From Parabacteroides sp. An277 (lineage in GTDB: Bacteria; Bacteroidota; Bacteroidia; Bacteroidales; Tannerellaceae): a stretch of 64,000 nucleotides of DNA. Shown here piece after piece: positions 24,993 to 34,613 of this stretch (positions within the stretch are counted from its first letter, which is position 1; every line of letters begins with the position of its first letter). The notes beneath the pieces were generated by a model. The model did not search any database. It was not told the DNA's origin and saw only the letters and a list, made by a program, of their open reading frames with translations. Both the position numbers and the translations under genes were made by a program. The stretch covers positions 1-64,000 of the forward strand of contig NZ_NFJB01000007.1 in the NCBI RefSeq assembly GCF_002159645.1. The letters run 5' to 3'.

Positions 24993-26147
24993 TTAATTAA
25001 ACAACCGCCGGAACTTGTCGAAGAATTTCTCCTTCATGGTTTTGTTGGGTTGGAAATTAGGCGACTCGTCGAGTTTGCCAAGCGTCTTCTTCTCGGAATC
25101 GGAGAGCGATTCAGGAACATAAATGCTGACATTGACCAGCAAATCGCCCGTGCCGTAGCCATTTACCGAAGGAAGTCCCTTGTTACGCAAGCGAAGGACT
25201 TTGCCCGGTTGCGTACCTGGGTCGATTTTGACCTTCACTTTGCCATCGACCGTCGGGACTTCGACCGAACCGCCCAATGCAGCTTGCGGGAAGCTGAGGA
25301 GGAGGTTGTAAACGAGGTCGTTCTCGTCGCGCAGGAGTTCGGGATGCGGCTCTTCCTCGACGAGGATGAGCAAATCGCCGTTCACACCACCATGCCGCGC
25401 CGCATTTCCTTTGCCGCTCATCGAGAGCTGCATGCCTTCGGCCACGCCCGCGGGGATGTGGATGGTGATGACCTCTTCGTCGCGCACGATGCCTTCGCCG
25501 TTGCAATGCGGGCATTTCTTGACAACTACTTTGCCTTCGCCGCCGCAGGTCGGACAGGTCGTCTGCGTCTGCATCTGGCCGAGAATCGTATTGGCGATGC
25601 GCGTCACCACGCCCGAACCCTTACAGGTATCGCACGTCTTTACCCCGTCTGAACCATCCGCACCCGTCCCGTGACAATGCGAACAAGCCACATATTTCTT
25701 CACTTTGATTTTTTTCTCCACACCCGTAGCGATATCCTTCAGCGAAAGCTTCACCTTTACGCGGAGGTCAGACCCCCGATTCACACGACGCGCACTCCGT
25801 CCGCCGCCGAAACCACCGAATCCGCCAAAACCGCCAAAGTGACCTCCAAAAATATCACCGAACTGCGAGAAAATATCCTCCATCGACATGCCGCCAAAGC
25901 CACCCGTACCACCTGCAGCTCCGCCCACTCCAGCATGACCGAACTGGTCGTAACGCTGACGCTTCTGCGGGTCACTCAAGACATCGTACGCTTCAGCCGC
26001 CTCTTTAAACTTCTCTTCCGCTTCCTTATCACCCGGATTCTTGTCTGGATGATACTGAATGGCTTTCTTGCGATAAGCCTTCTTGATTTCTTCCTCCGTA
26101 GCATTCTTAGCTACGCCTAACACTTCGTAATAATCACGTTTCGCCAT
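24993..26147 (-). CDS. dnaJ: Molecular chaperone DnaJ
   Basis: The Hsp40 co-chaperone that delivers clients to DnaK and stimulates its ATPase. The 384 residues hold, in order, the J domain (1-70, with HPD in YHPDKNPGD), a Gly/Phe-rich linker (about 75-120), four CXXCXGXG zinc motifs ([32 protein letters not shown]) and the C-terminal client domain. It follows grpE by 15 bases in one operon; dnaK is not in this window. Confidence 0.98.
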   Translation of the reverse strand: MAKRDYYEVLGVAKNATEEEIKKAYRKKAIQYHPDKNPGDKEAEEKFKEAAEAYDVLSDPQKRQRYDQFGHAGVGGAAGGTGGFGGMSMEDIFSQFGDIFGGHFGGFGGFGGFGGGRSARRVNRGSDLRVKVKLSLKDIATGVEKKIKVKKYVACSHCHGTGADGSDGVKTCDTCKGSGVVTRIANTILGQMQTQTTCPTCGGEGKVVVKKCPHCNGEGIVRDEEVITIHIPAGVAEGMQLSMSGKGNAARHGGVNGDLLILVEEEPHPELLRDENDLVYNLLLSFPQAALGGSVEVPTVDGKVKVKIDPGTQPGKVLRLRNKGLPSVNGYGTGDLLVNVSIYVPESLSDSEKKTLGKLDESPNFQPNKTMKEKFFDKFRRLFN

Positions 26148-26162
26148 TTCCTTCCTTTTTTA

Positions 26163-26741
26163 TTATTCCCCAACAACTACTTTCGCATGGCGAATCACCT
26201 TCTCGTTCAATGTATAACCAGTCTGTACACAATCCAGTACCTTTCCTTTCTCATCGGGAGTCGGAGCCGGAATCGTCGCAATCGCCTCGCAATAATCCGA
26301 ATCAAACGATTTGCCTACGACCTCCATCGCCTTCACGCCCTGGCTCTTCAGGTAAGCGACGAACTTCGTGTAAATCAAATCAACACCTTCCGCTACGGCC
26401 TTCATGTCTTCCGCCTTCTCGATATTTTGGAGCGCACGCTCGAAGTCGTCGATGACAGGCAAGAGGTTCGTCAATGCATTTTCGCCGCCGCTCTTAATCA
26501 AATCGCTCTTTTCGCGCAACGTACGCTTACGATAATTGTCAAACTCCGCACGCAAACGCAGATGCGTATCGTTCAACTCATCATATTTCTGTTGCAAAGC
26601 AGCCAATTCATCTGACGTATTGTCACCTTCGGCTATTTCTTCTGCCTTTTTTTCGGATTGTTCCTGCAAGTTTGTCGCTTCTTCGTTCGTTACGTTTTGT
26701 TCTTCTACAGGACTTTTCCCTTTAAAATCTTTATTGCTCAT
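26163..26741 (-). CDS. grpE: Nucleotide exchange factor GrpE
   Basis: Releases ADP from DnaK in the Hsp70 cycle. The 192 residues have an acidic disordered N-terminus, a long coiled coil (about 40-95, ELAALQQKYDELNDTHLRLR then AEFDNYRKRTLREK) and the beta-wing with the family signature in VVGKSFDSDYCEAIATIPAP. It is first in the grpE-dnaJ operon. No HrcA CIRCE site was seen upstream. Confidence 0.96.
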   Translation of the reverse strand: MSNKDFKGKSPVEEQNVTNEEATNLQEQSEKKAEEIAEGDNTSDELAALQQKYDELNDTHLRLRAEFDNYRKRTLREKSDLIKSGGENALTNLLPVIDDFERALQNIEKAEDMKAVAEGVDLIYTKFVAYLKSQGVKAMEVVGKSFDSDYCEAIATIPAPTPDEKGKVLDCVQTGYTLNEKVIRHAKVVVGE

Positions 26742-26955
26742 ATTATTTTTTGTTTTATTATCAACCCATTAGAGAAACCCGACCAAACCTTGGCTTCCCA
26801 TTCACGCCTTAGATTCTGCAAAAACATTGCCAAGATAAAACAATACGGCGCACAGAATTCTAAGACCTACGCAAGCAATCGGTATTAGAATTCTGTGCGC
26901 CTTCAAATACACAAACATGGAATTGTTAATTGCCCATTGCCAATTATCAATTGAT

Positions 26956-29900
26956 TCAATATCCTCCGCCCAATGCTCTATAAAGATAGACAATGGAAAG
27001 AAGCTCGTTGCAAACAGCCGAATTAAGTCCGATTTGCGCATTCAACAACTCACGCTGGGCATCAAGCACATCCATATAATTGGTCACACCGTTGATATAT
27101 TGCAGTTGCGCCAATTCCAAATATTTACGAGCTGCTATTTCCAATTTCGCTTGTGATTGGCGTACTTCCTTTGCCTTACGAACCGAGACAATAGCATCAT
27201 TCACCTCCTTAAAAGCCTCGATGACGGTCTTCTCATAACTATAAATTTCCTGCTCATATTGCGCCCGCGCTACTTTCAACCGAGCCTTATTGCGCCCCAT
27301 CGCGAAAATCGGTTGCAACAAATCTACCGCAGGATACCAATAAGGACTTTTCAACAAATTACCCAATTCGTTGCTTTCAAAGCCAAATGTACCTGTCAAA
27401 GAAATCTTCGGGAACAAATTCGTATAAGCCACACCTACTTGCGCATTTGCTTCCTTCAAAGCCATCTCCGCCTGACGGATATCCGGACGGCGTTCAATCA
27501 GAGAAGAAGGAAGCCCTGCCGGCAATGCATCTGGAAGACGTTGTTCGGCAAGGATGCGTCCACGGCGAATCGGGTGCGAATAATCCCCAAGAAGCAACGA
27601 AAGGTCGCTCTCCTTAATCTGAATCTGCTGTTCCAAGTCTGGAATCAACGTTTCGGTACGTGCTAATTCTACCAACGCCTGGTTATAAGCCGTCTCAGAA
27701 GTCAAACCGCCTTCATAACGCAACTTGGCCAAACGAACACCTTCGCGACGAGCTTCCAACGTCTGACGAACGATAGCTAATTCTTCATCCAAAGCACAAA
27801 GTTCATAATAGCCAGCTGCCACACCTGCAATAATCGTTAGTTTCAATGCCCGTTGCGCTTCGATACTTTGCATATAGGCTGCAATATCGGCTTCGTTCGC
27901 CCAACGGATATTTCCCCAAAGATCCAATTCCCAGTTCAGGCCCAATTTCGCATCAAACTCAGGATCGGAACTTCGGTTACTACTTCCATCATAATTCGTA
28001 ACCTCTGTTTCCGCATGCAAATTAGCGTTCGCCGAAGGGAAAAAGCGAGAGAAACTGATACGTTTGGCTGCCATCATTTCTTTAATTTTCGCAGCAGCGA
28101 TTTTCATATCTTTATTATTTTCTAACGCCCGATTAATCAGATTCTGCAATACAGTGTCTTGATATAAACTTTGCCAAGGAATATCGGACACAGAAGCAGT
28201 ATCCGTCGTTTCTCCGTCAATCGTTTCCGGCAGATTCAAATCTGGACGCACGTACTCTTTCCCTAATTTACAAGAAGAGAAGGCGAGGACTAACGCCAAT
28301 ATCAAAATAAAAGGCAGAAACTTCTTGGGACGAATCTTTTTCAATTTATCCATATTAGGACGATAACGAGCCACCTTTTCCATTCGAATTCCCTTCTTTA
28401 TCTTACAAATCAAGACAAAGAAGAAAGGTACCATCACAATGCCGACACTCGTGGCCACTAACATGCCAAAGAAAATACCCGTACCTATGCTATGGCGCGA
28501 CGCCGAACCAGGTCCTGAAGCCAACACCATCGGTAACATACCCAAGATGAACGCCAAAGAGGTCATCAAGATAGGACGGAAACGCATCTGGGCCGCATGA
28601 ACCGCCGCCTGGACGGCATCCACACCTTTATCTACCTGCACTTTGGCAAACTCTACAATCAAGATGGCATTCTTGGCAGCCAAACCGATGAGCGTCACCA
28701 AACCAATCTGAAAATAGACATCGTTCTCCAATCCCGTGACCCAGATACCCAGATAGGCACCCAAAGCCGCAATAGGAAGCGAAAGAAGTACCGCAATCGG
28801 CACAATCCAACTCTCGTATTGTGCGGCCAAGAAAAGGAAGACAAAGAGAAATACCAAAGCCAAAATCATACCCGTCTGTCCACCTGCCTGCTTCTCTTGA
28901 TAAGAAAGGCCGCTCCATTCAAGGGCGATATTGTCGGGTAAATGTTCTTGTACAATACGTTCCATCGCCGCCATCGCATCACCTGTACTATACCCAGATG
29001 CGGCAACAGCATTTATCGGTGCAGTAGAGAACATATTAAAACGCTTAATCGTACCTGGTCCCGTCGTATATTTAGTCGTACCCAAAGCCGTAAGTGGAAC
29101 CATCGAACCATTTTTAGCTCGCACGAAGAAGAGCCCTAAACTTTCTTTATTCGCACGGTAAGGCGCTTCGGCCTGGATATACACACGATAGATACGGTTA
29201 AACATATTGAAGTCATTCACATAAACTGAACCTAAGTAGGCCTTCATGGTCGAGAATATATCTGCCACAGGAATACCCAAGAACTTCGCACGGTCACGGT
29301 CTACGTCAAAATAAATCTGTGGAATCTCTGCTTGTAAGGCCGAAGAGATATTCTGCAACTCCGGAGCTTGACTCGCATAATAAAGAAACGTATCCGTCGC
29401 TTGTACTAAATCATCCCAAGTAGCCTCGCCACGCGCTTCAAGCTGCATCTCCAGCCCGCCACTCTCACCTAAACCAGGTATAACGGGCGGACGATTCACA
29501 TATCCTTTCGCTTCCGGATAATAATACAATTCATTACGGACAGCCTCCATGACATCGGCCACCCCCATATTACCGCCCTTACGCTCTTCCCAAGGCTTAA
29601 GGATAACCGTCAACGTAGTACGGTTTTGTGAAGTTCCCAAACGGCTACTACTTCCTGTTACATTCTGCACATATGCTACGGCTGGCTGCGCTTTCAAGAA
29701 ATCTATCATGCGGTTCGTCACAGTACGTGTACGCTCCAACGTAGCTCCTTCTGGCAATTCCAACTCTACCGTAAAGAAACCTTGATCCTCTTCCGGAATG
29801 AAAGAGGTTGGCAAAACGCGGTTCAATACGAAAATAACTACGATAATCATACCAAAACCTGCCAATATCCGCCGTGGTTGTTGCATCACTTTCCGAAGCA

Positions 29901-31476
29901 ACCCTGTATATTTATGGTTTCCTTTTTCCAGCCATTCGTTTATCTTACGAAAGACAATATTCTTCTCGCCTTTGGTCGGACGAAGCAAAATAGCACAAAG
30001 GGCCGGACTCAAAGTCAAGGCTACAACCGTAGATAGAATTACCGACACGGCTATCGTAATAGAGAACTGGCGATACAATTGCCCCGTGATGCCACTCAAG
30101 AAGCTCACCGGTACAAACACTGCCGCCAAAACCATCGAAGTAGCGATCAAAGCACCTGTCAGTTCCTTCATCGCCCGGTGGGTTGCTTCACGGGGAGAGA
30201 CATCCTCTTCATTAATAATACGCTCCACATTCTCGACCACCACAATCGCATCGTCTACTACAATACCGATGGCCAATACTAAACCCAGCAAAGTCAAAGT
30301 ATTCAAAGAGAAACCCATGACTAACATAAACCCGAACGTACCAATCAACGAAATCGGCACAGCTATTGTCGGAATCAATGCCGCACGCCAGTTCTGCAAC
30401 GATAGGAACACGACCAATATCACCAAAAACAAAGCTTCGAAAAGGGTCTTATACACTTCATGTACGGATTGGGAAATGTATTCCGTCATATCGAAAGGGA
30501 AGTTATACTCCAATCCTTCGGGGAAGTTCTTACTTACCTCCTCCATGACGTTCCGCACATTTTCGGCTACTTCCAAGGCATTCGCGCCAGGAAGCATATA
30601 GATAGCCAGGATGGCCGCATTCTTTCCGTTAATACCACTCTCCGTATTATAGGAAGAGGCTTCGAGCGAGACGCGAGCTACATCGCGCATACGGACAATC
30701 GAACCGTCTGAATTGGCTCGAATCACTATATTTTCAAACTCCTCGACCGTCGAGAGGCGTCCCGAAGCAGTCACGGGGAGCGTCACATCCACATTCAAGA
30801 TAGGTTGCTTACCAAACTCGCCTGCCGCCGACTCACGGTTCTGGTCTTTCAAAGCATCCTGCAAATCCTTTACAGTTAATCCCATCGTCGCCAAACGGTC
30901 TGGATAAACCCATATCTGCATTCCGTAATAACGGCTACCGACATTCGACACGCGACCTACGCCCGGAATACGCCGTATCACGTCCAACACGTTAATCGTA
31001 GCAAAGTTACTTAAATAGATTTCATCAAACTTCGGGTCGTCAGACATCAACGTGAGCGTCATCAACTGGCTGGGCGACTGTTTCTCTATCGAGATACCAT
31101 TCTGAATCACCTCGGCCGGCAAACGGCTTTCGGCCAGCTTCACACGGTTCTGCACTTCTACGGCAGCCAAATCCGGATTCGAAGAGATATCGAACGTGAC
31201 CGTAATCGTCAAACTTCCTGAGTTCGAACAATTACTTTGCATGTAAAGCATACCGGGCGTACCGTTCAATTCTTGCTCGATAGGAGTTGCCACCGCCTGG
31301 GATACTGTCAAGGCATTGGCTCCCGGATAGGAAGCACTCACCCTCACGACAGGTGGCGTAATCTGCGGATATTGCTCAATGGGCAAGGATACCAATCCTA
31401 TCAGTCCGACGAGCACAATCAGCACCGAAATAACCGTCGAGAAGACGGGACGGTCGATAAAAAATCCTGCTCTCAT
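26956..31476 (-). CDS. RND multidrug pump fused in frame to an outer-membrane channel lipoprotein
   Basis: One uninterrupted frame of 1506 codons. Residues 1-1040 are a full HAE1-type RND pump: N-terminal MRAGFFIDRPVFSTVISVL, twelve helices, the proton-relay segment GIVVDDAIVVVENVE in helix 4 and the second-half copy GLAAKNAILIVEFAK. Residues 1042-1506 are a full OprM/NodT-type channel with its own lipoprotein signal: Met1042 at 28351-28353, basic KKIRPKK, a hydrophobic core, and AFSSC with Cys1069. The channel is normally a separate gene. Either signal peptidase II splits the polyprotein, or ribosomes restart at Met1042. The adaptor gene lies four bases upstream. Confidence 0.9.
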   Translation of the reverse strand: MRAGFFIDRPVFSTVISVLIVLVGLIGLVSLPIEQYPQITPPVVRVSASYPGANALTVSQAVATPIEQELNGTPGMLYMQSNCSNSGSLTITVTFDISSNPDLAAVEVQNRVKLAESRLPAEVIQNGISIEKQSPSQLMTLTLMSDDPKFDEIYLSNFATINVLDVIRRIPGVGRVSNVGSRYYGMQIWVYPDRLATMGLTVKDLQDALKDQNRESAAGEFGKQPILNVDVTLPVTASGRLSTVEEFENIVIRANSDGSIVRMRDVARVSLEASSYNTESGINGKNAAILAIYMLPGANALEVAENVRNVMEEVSKNFPEGLEYNFPFDMTEYISQSVHEVYKTLFEALFLVILVVFLSLQNWRAALIPTIAVPISLIGTFGFMLVMGFSLNTLTLLGLVLAIGIVVDDAIVVVENVERIINEEDVSPREATHRAMKELTGALIATSMVLAAVFVPVSFLSGITGQLYRQFSITIAVSVILSTVVALTLSPALCAILLRPTKGEKNIVFRKINEWLEKGNHKYTGLLRKVMQQPRRILAGFGMIIVVIFVLNRVLPTSFIPEEDQGFFTVELELPEGATLERTRTVTNRMIDFLKAQPAVAYVQNVTGSSSRLGTSQNRTTLTVILKPWEERKGGNMGVADVMEAVRNELYYYPEAKGYVNRPPVIPGLGESGGLEMQLEARGEATWDDLVQATDTFLYYASQAPELQNISSALQAEIPQIYFDVDRDRAKFLGIPVADIFSTMKAYLGSVYVNDFNMFNRIYRVYIQAEAPYRANKESLGLFFVRAKNGSMVPLTALGTTKYTTGPGTIKRFNMFSTAPINAVAASGYSTGDAMAAMERIVQEHLPDNIALEWSGLSYQEKQAGGQTGMILALVFLFVFLFLAAQYESWIVPIAVLLSLPIAALGAYLGIWVTGLENDVYFQIGLVTLIGLAAKNAILIVEFAKVQVDKGVDAVQAAVHAAQMRFRPILMTSLAFILGMLPMVLASGPGSASRHSIGTGIFFGMLVATSVGIVMVPFFFVLICKIKKGIRMEKVARYRPNMDKLKKIRPKKFLPFILILALVLAFSSCKLGKEYVRPDLNLPETIDGETTDTASVSDIPWQSLYQDTVLQNLINRALENNKDMKIAAAKIKEMMAAKRISFSRFFPSANANLHAETEVTNYDGSSNRSSDPEFDAKLGLNWELDLWGNIRWANEADIAAYMQSIEAQRALKLTIIAGVAAGYYELCALDEELAIVRQTLEARREGVRLAKLRYEGGLTSETAYNQALVELARTETLIPDLEQQIQIKESDLSLLLGDYSHPIRRGRILAEQRLPDALPAGLPSSLIERRPDIRQAEMALKEANAQVGVAYTNLFPKISLTGTFGFESNELGNLLKSPYWYPAVDLLQPIFAMGRNKARLKVARAQYEQEIYSYEKTVIEAFKEVNDAIVSVRKAKEVRQSQAKLEIAARKYLELAQLQYINGVTNYMDVLDAQRELLNAQIGLNSAVCNELLSIVYLYRALGGGY

Positions 31477-31480
31477 CCTC

Positions 31481-32653
31481 TTATTCCTCCTCTTTTTCTC
31501 TTAATGCTTGGATGGCTTTCTCGTCGCTCGAAAGGATAGGTTGTACTTTCACGTTCGGTTCCAACTTATGATAACCTTCAATTACTACCCGCTCGTTCTC
31601 GCCCAATCCACGTTCGATGACGACCGAGTTTTCTATCTCCGGACCAATCTGTACGAAACGCTTCTCGGCTACATCATCCCTTCTCAACACATAGATAAAC
31701 GCACCACCACCTTCAATTGAAATCGCTTTGCGCGGAATCACAATGGCCCGCTCGCGTACATCCAGCAAAAGCTTGACACGCGTCGACTGCCCCGGCAAGA
31801 GCTTACGGTTCGGGTTCGGAAGGATGGCACGAACGGTAAACGTCCCCGTATTCGGGTCTACCGACGGATCGGCAAAATCCACCACGCCCTTCACGGGATA
31901 TTCTGAATTGTCGGCCAAGGTAACAGACACGGTCGGCTGCCAGGAGCGGGTCGTATCTTGTACGCCGAACTTCACGTTGCGTCTCTCTGCACGCAGGTAA
32001 TCCAACGCTGTCATCTTGAAATCCACGTCTACCGTATCACTCTTTACGACTACAGCCAGTTTCGAGTTCGCGCCCGGTCCTACCAACGTACCGATATCCA
32101 CCAGTCGCTCACTGATATATCCTGAGATGGGGGAAGTCACCCGCGTATAGCTCAACTCCAGTTCCGCCTGCTCCAGGTCGGCCTTGCTCATGGCCACGTC
32201 GGCCTCGGCATTCTCCTTGGCGGCGATAGCATTATCCAAATCCAACTGACTGGCAGCATGTTGTTCATATAGAGGAGCCAAACGTTCTACATCGCGAGCC
32301 GATTTGGCTGCCTGTACCTCGTTCTTGCGCAGTTGCGCCTTGGCTTTTTCAACCCTAGCTTTATAGACAGCAGGACTAATAATAAACAGCGGGTCGCCCT
32401 GTTCCACTCGTTTCCCCTCTTCAAACATCATCCGTTCCAAATATCCTTCGACGCGGGCATGAATTTCGACCGTGCTCTCCGCCCGAATCGTCCCCACATA
32501 CTCGCCATAAATCTGGACATCCTTCTTCACCGGTTTCTCTACAATCACAATGGGCGGCAACGGTTCTTCCTTTTTCTTACAACCCGACATCAGCAGGCTG
32601 AAACACAAGCAAGCGCACGTCCACCACATGGTTCCTTTACTCATACTACGCAT
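31481..32653 (-). CDS. RND efflux adaptor (membrane fusion) lipoprotein
   Basis: Periplasmic AcrA-type adaptor for the pump encoded four bases downstream. Lipoprotein signal ending LLMSGCKKKEE, then lipoyl/barrel halves (GYLERMMFEEGKRVEQGDPL), a coiled-coil hairpin rich in Ala/Lys, and a membrane-proximal domain. I chose the ATG at 32651-32653 (MRSMSKGTMWW), giving 390 residues. An upstream ATG at 32728 is also in frame but adds a basic, non-signal stretch; MSKGTMWW at 32644 is equally good. The order adaptor then pump/channel fits one efflux operon. Export substrate unknown. Confidence 0.9.
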   Translation of the reverse strand: MRSMSKGTMWWTCACLCFSLLMSGCKKKEEPLPPIVIVEKPVKKDVQIYGEYVGTIRAESTVEIHARVEGYLERMMFEEGKRVEQGDPLFIISPAVYKARVEKAKAQLRKNEVQAAKSARDVERLAPLYEQHAASQLDLDNAIAAKENAEADVAMSKADLEQAELELSYTRVTSPISGYISERLVDIGTLVGPGANSKLAVVVKSDTVDVDFKMTALDYLRAERRNVKFGVQDTTRSWQPTVSVTLADNSEYPVKGVVDFADPSVDPNTGTFTVRAILPNPNRKLLPGQSTRVKLLLDVRERAIVIPRKAISIEGGGAFIYVLRRDDVAEKRFVQIGPEIENSVVIERGLGENERVVIEGYHKLEPNVKVQPILSSDEKAIQALREKEEE

Positions 32654-32773
32654 GGATATTCTACCTATAATTAATACTTTTATCTGTCGACGCAGACAGA
32701 GAAATAATCGTTCCAAACTCATACTCATTTCGTTAAATTTACTTAGCCAGCTAATTCATAGAGAACTACGGCG

Positions 32774-32781
32774 TAAAGGTA
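32774..32781 (-). promoter_or_regulatory. Candidate -7 box of the RND operon
   Basis: TACCTTTA on the minus strand differs by one base from TAnnTTTG. It lies about 120 bases before the chosen adaptor start, or 45 before the longer alternative. Confidence 0.4.
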
Positions 32782-33015
32782 CGAAGTTATTTCCAGACTA
32801 CCACACACTTCCCCGTAGAATTATTCCACAACTACGCACCACGCTTCCACACTTCCCCCCTTGCCACACCGTTTCCCATCCCGCATTCCGCCTCCCTTTG
32901 ATAACCTCTGCCCGCCCCCCTTCATCTACGCACCACGGCTCCACCTACATACGGACCTCACCATCATCCACATACGTATATTAGAAATCGTCACTTACAT
33001 AGATAAGCTATTAAT

Positions 33016-33073
33016 ACCTGTACTGGTATCACCCCATAAGCAGTACAGGTATGACCCTCTTAGCAGTACAGGT
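33016..33073. repeat. Three copies of CAGTACAGGT upstream of the RND operon
   Basis: The 10-mer occurs inverted at 33016-33025 (ACCTGTACTG) and direct at 33041-33050 and 33064-33073. The direct pair is 23 bases apart. Together they form a possible operator cluster about 240 bases upstream of the candidate promoter. No regulator gene is adjacent. The rest of this roughly 540-base gap is C-rich and shows no gene. Confidence 0.6.
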
Positions 33074-33195
33074 ATCAAGCGATTACTCTTGGATAAAACC
33101 TGTCATTAGACTAAAGAAAGACGAACGCAGATATACCTATATTCCTGCCTTCAACGTCTTAGATCAAACGCCGCTTGCCTACGAGACAAAAAAAA

Positions 33196-33233
33196 GAGTG
33201 CACCCAGAGCGGAATAACCCGCCGGGTGCACTC
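33196..33233 (-). terminator. Terminator of the alpha-glucan operon
   Basis: GAGTGCACCC (33196-33205) pairs with GGGTGCACTC (33224-33233), followed on the minus strand by eight U residues. It lies 30 bases after the GH57 stop codon. Confidence 0.9.
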
Positions 33234-33263
33234 ACTTCATTTATAAACTATTAAAACAATTGA

Positions 33264-34574
33264 TTACTTCGATGCAGAAGTCTTCTTCGGAGCGGCTTTC
33301 TTCTTATACTTCTCGACCTCCTTCTGGAGCGCTTCAATCTCTTCGCCCTGGTTCTTGATAGTAGTCAAGAGCGAGTTCAACTCTTCATTTTCAATCGTCT
33401 CCGGATACTGTGCGTTCACGCGTTCGATAAAGTCGGAGAGGACGTTCATGTAATTGTTGAACGCATCGTAAGGATTATCATAAGGGCTGAATCCACCATG
33501 CCCCATGTGCTTCGTACTCATATAATAGAAGTGATCGCTGCTCTGGAGCCAATACCAATCCTGACGGATACGGCGCAAGTCACAAAGGCGGACACGTTCG
33601 CCAATTTCGCAAATCTTACGGAAAGCCTCCTGCTGAAGGACATTACCCAACCACGAGCTGCAATCGCGCTCCTCATCGACCCATGAAATCGGGTAAGCCA
33701 CCGAAATGCTATCTACCGGCTTCAAGAGTGTGAACACTTCCGAAGGAGTAGAAAAGCTGATGCCCTTCTCAGCTGCAAAACGAGGCAATGCCTTGAAGAA
33801 CTCGAAGATACCCGTCTCGGCCGGATGCAACGAACCCAAGACCTCGTAGTTCATGAATAGGTTGATAACCTGCTCCGATTCAGGCGTCGACGCAATCCAC
33901 GAGATATACTTGTCGGCCGTAAGCGGATATTCGTTCCAACTATAATCGCTAAAGCGGTCTGAAAGGTCTTCACTGAAGCGGTCGTTCTTCAACAACAAAT
34001 GAAGATTAGGCTGGACAGCCGAGCAATACATGTAGTTCGGGCTCTTCCAACCCAAAACATGCTTAGCGCCTTCTGTCAACATACCTTTGTAACCCATTTC
34101 ATACACCACTTCCGAAATATCGTCTGAGTAAATCAACTCCGTATTGCGGAACACCTTCGGGGTAACGCCAAAGAGAGTTTGAATCTTATCTTCTTGTTTC
34201 TTAATCTGGTGTTTGAACTCGTCCATATCACCCAACGAAGAGAGCGAATGGGCGTAAGTCTCGGAGAGGAACTCCACATTACCGGTAGCGGCCAACTCCT
34301 TGAAACTATCAATCACCTCAGGCGTATAGATTTCCATCTGCTCCAGAGCTACGCCAGAGATAGAGAAAGCCACCTTAAACTTATTGCCACTCGACTTAAT
34401 CATCTCCAGAATCGTCCGGTTAGCCGGAAGATAGCACTTCTCGGCAATACGACGGATGATTTCCTCGTTCTGGAAATCGTCGTAGTAATAATGGTCGTTG
34501 CCTATATCAAAGAAACGATATCTTTTCAAACGGAACGGCTGATGTATTTGGAAATAAAAGCATATTGTTTTCAT
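33264..34574 (-). CDS. GH57 alpha-amylase-like protein
   Basis: 436 residues of the GH57 family, which act on alpha-1,4-glucans inside the cell. HQP (11-13) and ETYAHS (105-110) are early family motifs, and FRNTELIYSDD holds the expected nucleophile Glu146. The later motif, usually FMDYETFG with the acid/base Asp, reads FMNYEVLG here, with Asn242 in place of Asp. GH57 alpha-amylase-like homologues with an incomplete catalytic pair are known in this phylum, so activity is uncertain. The C-terminus is a coiled coil ending in a Lys-rich tail. It is last in an operon with a glycosyltransferase and a debranching enzyme. Confidence 0.9.
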   Translation of the reverse strand: MKTICFYFQIHQPFRLKRYRFFDIGNDHYYYDDFQNEEIIRRIAEKCYLPANRTILEMIKSSGNKFKVAFSISGVALEQMEIYTPEVIDSFKELAATGNVEFLSETYAHSLSSLGDMDEFKHQIKKQEDKIQTLFGVTPKVFRNTELIYSDDISEVVYEMGYKGMLTEGAKHVLGWKSPNYMYCSAVQPNLHLLLKNDRFSEDLSDRFSDYSWNEYPLTADKYISWIASTPESEQVINLFMNYEVLGSLHPAETGIFEFFKALPRFAAEKGISFSTPSEVFTLLKPVDSISVAYPISWVDEERDCSSWLGNVLQQEAFRKICEIGERVRLCDLRRIRQDWYWLQSSDHFYYMSTKHMGHGGFSPYDNPYDAFNNYMNVLSDFIERVNAQYPETIENEELNSLLTTIKNQGEEIEALQKEVEKYKKKAAPKKTSASK

Positions 34575-34613
34575 AATGTCTTTGCTGTTTTTTTAAAGTT
34601 TCTGTTTGTGTTT

